Positions 35,405-43,024 of a DNA stretch of 64,000 bases are shown here, piece after piece. Origin of the DNA: Acidobacteriota bacterium. Its GTDB lineage: Bacteria > Acidobacteriota > Thermoanaerobaculia > Multivoradales > JAGPDF01. The stretch is taken from positions 1 through 64,000 of the forward strand of contig JACTMI010000024.1 in the NCBI GenBank assembly GCA_014584695.1, read 5' to 3'. Within the stretch, counting starts at the first letter, position 1. Each line of letters begins with the position of its first letter. Made by a program: the position numbers and the translations under genes. A model generated the notes under the pieces. The model was given only the letters and a program-made list of their open reading frames with translations. It had not been told where the DNA came from and ran no database searches.

Positions 35405-36432
35405 TTCGCCACGACCTCCTCGGCCGGCCGCGCCACCGGCAGGTGGAGCACCTGGCGCAGCTTGCCCTCGAGCTCGTCGGCCAGCTCCGGGTTGTCGCGC
35501 AGGAACTGCTTGGCGTTCTCGCGCCCCTGGCCGAGTCGGATGTCCCCGGCGGCGAACCAGGCGCCGCTCTTGACCACCAGCTTGTGCTCGACGCCCAGGT
35601 CGATCAGCTCGCCGACGCGCGAGATCCCCTCGCCGTAGTCGATGTCGAACTCGGCCTGCCGGAACGGCGCCGCGACCTTGTTCTTCACCACCTTGACCTT
35701 GGCCCGGCTGCCGGTGACTACCTCGCCCTCCTTGATCGCCGAGATCCGCCGGATGTCGATCCGCACGGAAGAGTAGAACTTGAGCGCCCGGCCGCCGGTG
35801 GTGGTTTCGGGGTTGCCGAACATGACGCCGATCTTCTCGCGGATCTGGTTGATGAAGACCAGGCAGGTCTTCGACTTCGCGACGATGGCGGTGAGCTTGC
35901 GCAGGGCCTGGGACATCAGCCGGGCCTGGAGGCCGACGTGCGAGTCGCCCATCTCGCCTTCGAGCTCGGCGCGCGGCACCAGCGCGGCGACCGAGTCGAC
36001 GACGACCACGTCGACGCCGTTCGAACGCACCAGCATCTCGGCGATCTCCAGAGCCTGCTCGCCGTGGTCGGGCTGGGAGACCAGCAGGTTGTCAATGTCG
36101 ACGCCGAGCTTCTTGGCGTACTCGGAATCGAGCGCGTGCTCGGCGTCGATGAAGGCGGCGATGCCCCCCTTCTTCTGCGCCTGACCCACCACCGAGAGGG
36201 CGAGCGTGGTCTTGCCCGAAGACTCGGGGCCGAAGACCTCGACCACGCGGCCGCGCGGGAAGCCGCCGATCCCGATCGCCGAGTCGATCGCCAGAGAGCC
36301 CGTGGGGATGAACTCCATCGCCTGCGCCTCGCGCGTCCCCAGGCGCATGATCGAGCCCTTGCCGAACTGTCTTTCGATCTGGGTCAGGGCCCCTTCGATC
36401 GCCTTCAGCCGTTCCGTCTTCGCGTCCGCCAT
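35401..36432 (-). CDS. recA: Recombinase RecA
   Basis: Strand-exchange protein of homologous recombination, 343 residues. Walker A GPESSGKT at 68-75, Walker B region [10 protein letters not shown], loop 2 with [22 protein letters not shown], and the usual acidic-poor C-terminus. ATG at 36432 has a GGGGAG about 7 nt upstream. Divergent from murB across a 133-bp gap in which an AT-rich TATACTATCG lies around 36479; no convincing LexA-type box could be picked out by eye. Overlaps the small exported-protein gene downstream. Confidence 0.99.
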   Translation of the reverse strand: MADAKTERLKAIEGALTQIERQFGKGSIMRLGTREAQAMEFIPTGSLAIDSAIGIGGFPRGRVVEVFGPESSGKTTLALSVVGQAQKKGGIAAFIDAEHALDSEYAKKLGVDIDNLLVSQPDHGEQALEIAEMLVRSNGVDVVVVDSVAALVPRAELEGEMGDSHVGLQARLMSQALRKLTAIVAKSKTCLVFINQIREKIGVMFGNPETTTGGRALKFYSSVRIDIRRISAIKEGEVVTGSRAKVKVVKNKVAAPFRQAEFDIDYGEGISRVGELIDLGVEHKLVVKSGAWFAAGDIRLGQGRENAKQFLRDNPELADELEGKLRQVLHLPVARPAEEVVAK

Positions 36433-36565
36433 GTAGCGCTCCCCGTCGTGGTCTGATTTTCCGTCCGTCTTACGCCGCTATACTATCGCCTGCCCGCCGG
36501 TCCGGAAAGCCGGGTCCGGCCGCTCCGGAGCGTGGCGGGCTCGCCAACAGAGACGAGAATCCCGC

Positions 36566-37528
36566 TTGCCGGCTCGCATCCCACCCGAACTCACCGGCAG
36601 GCTGGCCGGCATCCCCGGCCTGCTCTGCCGCCCGGGGGAGCCGCTCTCCCGTTTCTCGACGCTGAAGATCGGCGGCCCGGCCGAGCTGCTGGTCGAGGTG
36701 GCGTCGGAGCGAGCGCTGGCGCGCCTCGTCCGCGAGGCGGCCGCTGCGGGCCTGGCGCTTCATATCGCGGGGCTGGGCTCGAACGTCCTCTACCCGGACG
36801 AGGGGTTGTGCGGGGTGGTGGCGCGCCTGTCGGGAGGGTTCCGGCGGGTGCGGATCCGCGGCCAGCGGCTCTCCGCGGGGGCCGCCGCGGTGCTCGGGCA
36901 GGTCGCCCGCCGCGCGGCCAGGGCCGGGCTCGCCGGTCTCGAGGCGCTCTCGGGTTTCCCCTCCACGGTCGGCGGCGCGGTGTTCATGAACGCCGGCAGC
37001 TACGGCACCGAGATGCGCGACGTGGTCCGCTCGGTCCGCCTGGTGGAGCGCGACGGCCGCCGCCGCCGGGTGACGATGGCCGAGCTGGCGCCAGCCTACC
37101 GCCGGACCGCGCTCGCCGACAGCGGGGCGATCGTCACCCGCGCCCTTTTCGAGCTTGCGCCGGGCGATCCGGCGACGCTCTCGGCGAGGATCGAAGAGCT
37201 CAACGCGCGGCGCTGGGCGGCGCTCCCCTCCGGGCAACCCAACGTCGGCTCGATCTTCAAGAACCCGCCGGGAGACCACGCCGGCCGGCTGATCGAGGCC
37301 TGCGGTCTCAAAGGCGCGGCCCACGGCGCCGCCCAAATCAGCGCCAAGCACGCTAACGTCATCGTCAACCGGGGCGGCGCCCGAGCCGCCGACGTCCTGG
37401 CGCTGATGCGGCGCGCCCACGACGAGGTCGCGGCCCGTTTCGGCGTCCGCCTCGAGCCGGAGGTCCTGCTGCTCGGCGGGCTCGGCGCGCTCTGGCGCCA
37501 GGGGCCAGATGCCGGCTCAGCCGGCTAG
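36566..37528 (+). CDS. murB: UDP-N-acetylenolpyruvoylglucosamine reductase
   Basis: FAD enzyme that reduces UDP-GlcNAc-enolpyruvate to UDP-MurNAc in peptidoglycan synthesis. 320 residues: STLKIGGPAELLVE FAD-binding start, GLGSNVLYPDEGLCGVV, GLEALSGFPSTVGGAVFMNAGSYGTEM, the Ser of PNVGSIFKNP and the terminal Glu in RLEPEVLLLG. The start is a TTG at 36566; no ATG or GTG gives a better fit. Stands alone, apart from the usual mur cluster. Its stop region overlaps the convergent rhodanese-MBL gene by 12 nt. Confidence 0.94.
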   Translation: MPARIPPELTGRLAGIPGLLCRPGEPLSRFSTLKIGGPAELLVEVASERALARLVREAAAAGLALHIAGLGSNVLYPDEGLCGVVARLSGGFRRVRIRGQRLSAGAAAVLGQVARRAARAGLAGLEALSGFPSTVGGAVFMNAGSYGTEMRDVVRSVRLVERDGRRRRVTMAELAPAYRRTALADSGAIVTRALFELAPGDPATLSARIEELNARRWAALPSGQPNVGSIFKNPPGDHAGRLIEACGLKGAAHGAAQISAKHANVIVNRGGARAADVLALMRRAHDEVAARFGVRLEPEVLLLGGLGALWRQGPDAGSAG

Positions 37529-38665
37529 CGCGCACTGGTTCTTGCCGGCTTCGAGCTCGTCGGCGAGCTCGGCGTCGACCTGGACCAGGCCGAGGTTGGC
37601 GAGCTTGATCGTCCGGTAGGCGGCGGGGGGTTCGGGGCAGCAGCTCTCGACCCAGGCGGAGAACGCCGCCGCCGACTCGTGCGCGAAGGCCGGGTTCGAG
37701 GTCCGGACCTCGCCGAACGGGGCGACGATCGAGCGGTCCTCTCGGCGCTCGCCGTCGGAGGCGAAGTGGGCCGGCAGCACCCGCAGCGACGACGGCCAGC
37801 TCGCGGTGGCGCGCTGGAGGCTGGTCCAGAGCTCGGCGGTCCAGCTCGCGGCGCGGCCGCCCAGGTCGGGGCGGCCGATCGAGCCGACGAAGAGGAAGTC
37901 CCCGGTCAGCGCGAAGGCGTCGGCGACCCGCAGCGTCACGCTCCCCTCGGTGTGACCCGGAGTCGCCTCGATCGCGATCTCGAGATCGCCGACGGTGATC
38001 CGGTCGCCGTCTTCGAGGGGCTCGAACGGGATCCGCGCCGGCCGGCCGTCGAACGGCGAGACGCCGTCGCGCGCAGGAAGGTAGTAGGGGACACCCCAGC
38101 GCCGGGCCGCCGCCGGCCCGCCCGAGAGGTAGTCGGCGTGGGCATGCGTGTCGGCGACCGCGACCAGCCGGGCGCCGCTCGCTTCGAGCGCGGCGGCGCA
38201 CGGCTCGAGGTCGCGCCCGGGATCGACCAGGAGCGCCTCGTCCGCGCGGATCAGGAGATAGGCGAGCGCCCCCTTGGCCGGCCGCTCGAATTGAAGCAGC
38301 CGGTCGAGCGGCGCCGGCGCATCGATCTCCCGCACCACCGTCGCGCGCGCCCAGGCCAGCATGCCGCCGGCGACCGAGGCCGCGCGGTACCCGCGCAGCG
38401 ACAGGAAGCCGACGGTGGCGCGGCTCGAGAAGCCGCGGTCGCAGACCACCGCCACCGGCCGCTCGGGGTCGAGGCCGGCGGCGGCGAGGTCGGCGGTCAA
38501 GAAGAGCCGCGAGTTGGGCAGCGCGACGAACGCCGGCGCCTCGATCCGCGCCGCCGCCACCCGCTCCGGCGCGCGGACGTCGAGCACCTGCACCGGCTCC
38601 CCCCGATCCAAGAGGCGGGCGAGCTCGGCGGCGGTGATCTCGGGAACGGCGGCCATGGGCGACAT
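37517..38665 (-). CDS. Rhodanese / metallo-beta-lactamase fusion (persulfide dioxygenase-like)
   Basis: 382 residues. N-terminal rhodanese domain (about 8-110) keeps the active-site Cys in VVCDRGFSSRA. The metallo-beta-lactamase domain (about 115-340) has THAHADYLSGG (with Tyr where many members have His) and the later GHTEGSVTL and GDFLFVGSIGRPDLGG motifs, as in ETHE1/CstB-type persulfide dioxygenases. Domain order rhodanese-then-MBL is the reverse of several CstB proteins. Likely sulfur-handling enzyme; substrate inferred from family only. No operon partner is evident. Confidence 0.86.
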   Translation of the reverse strand: MSPMAAVPEITAAELARLLDRGEPVQVLDVRAPERVAAARIEAPAFVALPNSRLFLTADLAAAGLDPERPVAVVCDRGFSSRATVGFLSLRGYRAASVAGGMLAWARATVVREIDAPAPLDRLLQFERPAKGALAYLLIRADEALLVDPGRDLEPCAAALEASGARLVAVADTHAHADYLSGGPAAARRWGVPYYLPARDGVSPFDGRPARIPFEPLEDGDRITVGDLEIAIEATPGHTEGSVTLRVADAFALTGDFLFVGSIGRPDLGGRAASWTAELWTSLQRATASWPSSLRVLPAHFASDGERREDRSIVAPFGEVRTSNPAFAHESAAAFSAWVESCCPEPPAAYRTIKLANLGLVQVDAELADELEAGKNQCALAG

Positions 38666-38731
38666 CGATCCGACCGCGGAGCTTACGATCTCGGTGCGGC
38701 AACCGGGAAAGGGCGTCGCGGAGCCCCCGGG

Positions 38732-39295
38732 TCAGCCGACGGTCACCGACCAGTTGGCGGTGCTGCCGCGCTCGAAACCGTCGACGAAAATCCCGAGGCA
38801 TCCTTGCCCCGGCGGGTTCTCCACGATGTTGAAGCCGTACCCGCCCGAGCCGCCGCTGCTGCCGTCCACGATGACCCAATAGTCGACGAGCGGGGAAACC
38901 GTGAAGTTCAAGACTTCGCCGCCACCGGCGGCGCTGGCGTCGGAGACCCTCGAGCAAGTCGACGCCAGAGCGGCGCAATTGGTCACCGCATAGAGCGCCA
39001 GGTCGATTCCAGCGAACGGGAAGAGATTGATCGACAGCGTGCAGCTCTTCGCGGTCACGAAGTGGAGCACGACGTCCGGGCCGTTGCCGGTGCCCGGCAC
39101 CTGCGTTCCACCCCCGGCACAGGTCCCGGCGCTGGCGAGGTTGTAGTTATCCACCGCGCCGACGGTGGTCTCGGCGTTCAGGATGAAGGGGAAGCTCTGA
39201 ATCAGCGGCGCGGGCGGGCAGGTGTCCACCGGCAACTGTCCCGATGCGGGAACGCTGATCGCCACCAACAGCCAGCAGCTCCAGGTTCTCTTCAT
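38732..39295 (-). CDS. Secreted cysteine-containing protein with DGFE-type C-terminus
   Basis: 187 residues with a signal peptide (about 1-19, ending PASGQ). The body has three possible disulfide pairs (Cys residues in VDTCPP, GTCAGG, KSCTL, TNCAAL, STCS and QGCLG) and resembles pre-peptidase C-terminal (PPC) beta-sandwich modules. It ends with CLGIFVDGFERGSTANWS, close to a C-terminal tag (D-G-F-E-x-G-x-x-x-x-W-S) found on many secreted proteins of this bacterial group. Start supported by GGGAGGAG about 6 nt before the ATG. Monocistronic. Confidence 0.75.
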   Translation of the reverse strand: MKRTWSCWLLVAISVPASGQLPVDTCPPAPLIQSFPFILNAETTVGAVDNYNLASAGTCAGGGTQVPGTGNGPDVVLHFVTAKSCTLSINLFPFAGIDLALYAVTNCAALASTCSRVSDASAAGGGEVLNFTVSPLVDYWVIVDGSSGGSGGYGFNIVENPPGQGCLGIFVDGFERGSTANWSVTVG

Positions 39296-39510
39296 GGCCG
39301 CTCCTCCCTCGGTCGAGTACCGCTCTCGAGCGCCAGCGCCGCCACGGGAACTCCGATTCCGGGGACACGGCCACCGCAGGATCCCAACGACGCCGGCCGC
39401 CGACAGAGGCTGATGTCTCGTCGCGGCGCAGCATACGCCGATCCTGGGCGATGGTCAGCCACCTCCTCGCGAGCCTCTGGCGCGCCTGCTGGCCGGAAAG
39501 CAGCGAGGCC

Positions 39511-41430
39511 TCACCGCGTCGACCCCTCCGCTGGCGGCAGGCCCAGCTTCAGAATCTGGATCTCGCCCTGATCGAAGACGACCTCGGCGCGGCCGGTGCG
39601 GAGCGCTTCCGCGGTCCAGAGCTCGATCCGGCGGCGGACGATCGCCCCCTCACCGTCGCGGTGGACCACGACATGGCTGACGCCGAGCTCGCGCAAGCGG
39701 ACGAGGGCTGGGTCACCGGGCATCGGATCGAACAGCTCGCCGATCTCCCAATAGGATGGCGGGATGACCGCGCTGTAGCCGTTGACCAGCGGTTTCCAGT
39801 GCCGGGTCTGCAGGTGCATCCGCTCCGTCTCCGACCAACCTGGGTCGAACGGCAGCTCGACGTAGCCGGTCAGCCCGGGAGCAGCGGCGAGCGACGCCGT
39901 GTAGGCGGGGAAGTCGGCCGCCGAAGCCGGCACGGGCTGCCAGGGCGGCAGCCGCGGCGCGAGCTCCCAGGCGACCGCGCCGAACAGGGCGCAGCCGACG
40001 AGCGCGCGCAGCGCTCCCGGGCGCAAGCGAGCCAACGTCCTCTCGTAGCCGCGACCCGCCAGCCAGCCGACGAGGGGCAGGGCGAGCACGAAGGAGCGAT
40101 GGGAGACGCGGAAGGAGGCGAGCGGCGGCAGGAGATCTTGCGCGACGGCGAGAGCGAGCGGCAGCGCCAGCAGGGCCCCGGCTCCGGCGACCCACGCGAA
40201 CCGGCGGAGGCGTTCGTCGGGCAGAGCGAAGGGGGCGCCAAGCCCACGCGCTGCCCGCCAGAACGCGAGCCCCGCGAGCAGCAGTCCGAAAGCGGCGACA
40301 TAGTAGTCGAGGTGCGAACCATTCCAGGTGACCTGGAGAGCGCCGTAGGTGTGGCGATCCGCCACCACGAGCGCACCGCCGGCGAGCAGGAGCCCAGGCA
40401 CGGCCCAGCGCCACCGGAAGGCCGCCAGCCAGCGACCGAGCTCCCTGCGGCGGAGCCCTGCCAGGCCGGCGCCGGCAAGCGAGGTGGCGGTGACGCCGAG
40501 GAAGAGCGCGCCCCGGTCGGCGGGCGGGAAAATGCCGAGCCGCGCGAGCGGGGAGTGCCGCGAGGGGGCCAGGAAGGTCGAGAGCGTCGCACCGTGCTGC
40601 CGGAGCTGGGAGCGCGGCGCGGCGTTCCCCAGCTCGCCCGAACGGCTGGCGTACGGCAACGTCAACGGCAGCGTCACGAGAGCCATGAGCGCAACCGTCG
40701 GGAGAATCGTGCGCAGAGCGCGCGGCCGGACGAGAGCGGCCCAGACTGCGCGTCCCCGAGCTAGCAGGAGGACTCCCAGTCCGAGGTGGAGGAGCACCGT
40801 GAGGTAGACGCCCGAGCTCACCTGCAGGGCGTAGCAGAGGAGGAAGAGCGCGCCACGCTCCGCCGTCGGCCGGTCCAAGAAGCGATCGAACGTGAGCAGC
40901 GCCGCGGCCAGCCAAAGGGAGACCAGGATCTGGAGGTGCGACGCTTCCCACCAGCGCGCGTGGGAAAAGGCCCAGAGCCAGCCGCCGAGCAGGGCGCCGA
41001 GGAAGCCGAGACCGCAGCAACGGAGCAGCCACCAAGCCGTCAATCCGCCCAGAACGAACGAGCCGAGGAACAGCAGGTTGTAGGCGGTCGGGGCGGAGAC
41101 GCCCAGCGCGCCGAGCGCCCAAGTGACCGCCGCCGGCCCCAGCAGGTGGTCCGAAATCGCCAGGGTGCCGGCGGTGGGGTGGAAGAAGGGTGCGTTCCAG
41201 AGGTCGGGCAGCCCGAGGGAGAGCTGATGGGCTCCCCATTGCAGCAGGTAGAGATTCAGCCGGGGATCGCCGAGGTCGGGGCCCAGTGACCCTCGCGGGT
41301 CGCCGACGAAGGGGATCAGGTAGAGCAGGGTCGCGGCGAGATAGGCTGCCAGCGCGGCGAGCGCTTCGCGTCCACCGGGTGGCGGTGGGGTTGGTATCCT
41401 GTCCGGCGCTTCCGAGCCGCGCGACTTCAT
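39511..41430 (-). CDS. Polytopic membrane protein, GT-C-like, function unknown
   Basis: 639 residues with about 12 hydrophobic helices starting at residue 25 and a soluble C-terminal about 150 residues ending in strands (SHVVVHRDGEGAIV, AEVVFDQGEIQILKLG). The overall layout, with the first loop carrying DLGDPRLNLYLLQW, resembles GT-C glycosyltransferase-like or YfhO-like proteins. No catalytic motif could be pinned. The ATG at 41430 lies on the complementary strand of the ATG of the next gene, so the two start codons overlap head to head; a GTG at 41436 and TTG at 41439 are alternatives. Confidence 0.78.
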   Translation of the reverse strand: MKSRGSEAPDRIPTPPPPGGREALAALAAYLAATLLYLIPFVGDPRGSLGPDLGDPRLNLYLLQWGAHQLSLGLPDLWNAPFFHPTAGTLAISDHLLGPAAVTWALGALGVSAPTAYNLLFLGSFVLGGLTAWWLLRCCGLGFLGALLGGWLWAFSHARWWEASHLQILVSLWLAAALLTFDRFLDRPTAERGALFLLCYALQVSSGVYLTVLLHLGLGVLLLARGRAVWAALVRPRALRTILPTVALMALVTLPLTLPYASRSGELGNAAPRSQLRQHGATLSTFLAPSRHSPLARLGIFPPADRGALFLGVTATSLAGAGLAGLRRRELGRWLAAFRWRWAVPGLLLAGGALVVADRHTYGALQVTWNGSHLDYYVAAFGLLLAGLAFWRAARGLGAPFALPDERLRRFAWVAGAGALLALPLALAVAQDLLPPLASFRVSHRSFVLALPLVGWLAGRGYERTLARLRPGALRALVGCALFGAVAWELAPRLPPWQPVPASAADFPAYTASLAAAPGLTGYVELPFDPGWSETERMHLQTRHWKPLVNGYSAVIPPSYWEIGELFDPMPGDPALVRLRELGVSHVVVHRDGEGAIVRRRIELWTAEALRTGRAEVVFDQGEIQILKLGLPPAEGSTR

Positions 41431-43024
41431 GGCCACCAAGCCGACCCTCCTCGCCGCCGGGGCGCTCGCGCTGGGGGTCGCGGCGTTCGGGGCCGGGATC
41501 TCGCGCGGGGTGTTCGTCTACGGCGACGACGTGCTCATGTTCCAGGTCGCCCGCTCGCTTTCCGAGCGGGGGAGCCTCGAGGTTACCTCGCCCGACGACC
41601 GCGGCGCCGTGGCGCGCTCCATTCCGGGGCGCGACGGGCGGCGGTACGCCAAGTACGGGCCGGGGCTCTCGCTGGTCGCCGTCCCCTTCGTCCGGCTGGG
41701 CGAGAGCGGTGCGATCCGGGCCCTCGAGTTGCCCGAGACGGTCGACGAAGCAGGCAATGCGCGTGCCGGGGGGAGCGTCTTCGCGGCCGGGCTGGTCAAC
41801 GCCGCGGTCGCCGGCGCCCTCGCCGCGGCGCTCTTCCTGCTCGCGCTCGAGCTCGGCTACGGCGCGCGGCCCGCCCTCGCGACCGCGCTCCTCGCCAGTC
41901 TCGCTTCGCCGATCCCGCACTACGCCGCCGGCTTCCTCTCCGAGCCGCTCTCGGCGCTCTGTCTGGCCCTTGGAGTACTGGCCTTGGCGAGAAGCGAAAA
42001 GCTCCATAGAGAGGAGGGTGAGGGCGGTCGTGCCGTTGGGTGGGGGAGTGGGCCGTTGGTCGGTGGCTTCGCGACCGGCCTCGCGCTGCTGACACGGCCC
42101 CTGCACCTCTTGTTCATCCTGCCGCTAGGCGCGGGGATGCTCTCGAGCGCCTTGCGCGCGCCGAGATCACGCCGAGCCTCCACCCTTCTTCTATGGGCTT
42201 TTCCCGTTGCCGTTGCCACGCTCGGCTTCGGGTTCGCGAACCTCTCGCGCTTCGGTTCCGTGCTCGAGACCGGCTACGGCGCCGAGGCGTCGAGCTTCGG
42301 CACGCCGCTTGTCGAGGGCCTGACCGGGCAACTGCTATCGCCGGGCAAGGGGCTGCTCTGGTTCTGTCCCGCGGCGCTGCTGGGCTTGGCAGGTTTTCGC
42401 GGACTCTGGCGGCGCTCGCCGCGGGTTTCTGCGACCCTTCTCTCGGGCTCCCTGCTCCTGTTGCTCACAACCTCCAAGTACTACCAGTGGCATGGCGGCG
42501 GCTGCTGGGGGCCGCGTTTCCTGGTGCCGCTGCTGCCACTCTGGCTGCTGCCGGCTGCCGAGTTGCTTTCGCGCTGGGGGAGCCTGGGCGGCGCTCGGCG
42601 GGCGCTGGTCGTCGCTCTCGTCGCGCTCTCGTTGGCGGTCGCGGCGGTGCCGATCCTGGTGCCGTTCGATCGCCACGCGGTCGACGTCAACGTCGAGCCC
42701 GAACGGTTCGCCGCCTCGGTCTGGAGCTGGCGCGCCTCGCCCCTCTTCCTCGCCGCGGCCGAGGCGCCCGCCGCGGTCGGACAGACGCTCCGGAAGCTCG
42801 CCGGCGCCGCTCCGCTCGAGGCCACCCACCTGGAGCCGACGCGGCTCCACGCTCCCGACGCCGCGTTCGTCCGCTATGGCTCGCACGCTCTGCTCCAGGT
42901 GACGCGCGGCGCCATGGTCCTCGCCGCCCTGGCGCTCGGGCTCGCGATCCTGGTCGTCTGGGGGGCCGAGAGGAGGCCGCCTCAAGCCGGCGGGAAGGCG
43001 TTCTCGTCGATGCCGCCGCAGTAG
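41429..43024 (+). CDS. Polytopic membrane protein, function unknown
   Basis: 531 residues with about 11 membrane helices. It begins with a hydrophobic segment followed by VYGDDVLMFQVARSL and RDGRRYAKYGPGLSLVAVPF, a pattern of GT-C-like membrane proteins with an acidic pair in the first loop. A charged loop near residues 189-206 (LARSEKLHREEGEGGRAVG) is encoded by a diverged copy of the 91-bp repeat, and a second repeat-like patch encodes part of a helix near residue 252. Its start codon overlaps the divergent gene; its end overlaps the convergent metzincin gene by 43 nt. Function not known. Confidence 0.77.
   Translation: MATKPTLLAAGALALGVAAFGAGISRGVFVYGDDVLMFQVARSLSERGSLEVTSPDDRGAVARSIPGRDGRRYAKYGPGLSLVAVPFVRLGESGAIRALELPETVDEAGNARAGGSVFAAGLVNAAVAGALAAALFLLALELGYGARPALATALLASLASPIPHYAAGFLSEPLSALCLALGVLALARSEKLHREEGEGGRAVGWGSGPLVGGFATGLALLTRPLHLLFILPLGAGMLSSALRAPRSRRASTLLLWAFPVAVATLGFGFANLSRFGSVLETGYGAEASSFGTPLVEGLTGQLLSPGKGLLWFCPAALLGLAGFRGLWRRSPRVSATLLSGSLLLLLTTSKYYQWHGGGCWGPRFLVPLLPLWLLPAAELLSRWGSLGGARRALVVALVALSLAVAAVPILVPFDRHAVDVNVEPERFAASVWSWRASPLFLAAAEAPAAVGQTLRKLAGAAPLEATHLEPTRLHAPDAAFVRYGSHALLQVTRGAMVLAALALGLAILVVWGAERRPPQAGGKAFSSMPPQ
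41989..42040 (-). repeat. Diverged copy of the 91-bp repeat inside a coding region
   Basis: Read on the minus strand, this stretch contains CCGCCCTCACCCTCCTCTCT then ATGGAGCTTTTCGC, which lines up with CCGCCCCCACACTCCCTTCA then ATGGGCTTTTCGC of the arrays at 90-355 and 21941-22188. It lies within the membrane-protein gene and encodes a charged loop between helices. By-eye alignment of about 40 bases; distant but hard to attribute to composition alone. Confidence 0.55.
42180..42213 (+). repeat. Second diverged patch of the 91-bp repeat, opposite orientation
   Basis: CTTCTATGGGCTTTTC at 42188-42203 is nearly the same as CCTTCTATGGGCTTTTCGC near 318-336 of the left array. It lies about 150 nt downstream of the first patch in inverted orientation, inside the same gene, and encodes LLLWAFPVA in a predicted helix. 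A short match, so lower confidence. Confidence 0.45.

Noticed and set aside
36433-36565. LexA box upstream of recA
   Set aside because: No convincing palindromic SOS-type site could be seen; LexA sites differ between phyla, so none is claimed.
39451-40764. Plus-strand ORF over the membrane-protein gene
   Set aside because: Shadow frame: highly charged, no start signal, antisense to a polytopic membrane protein.
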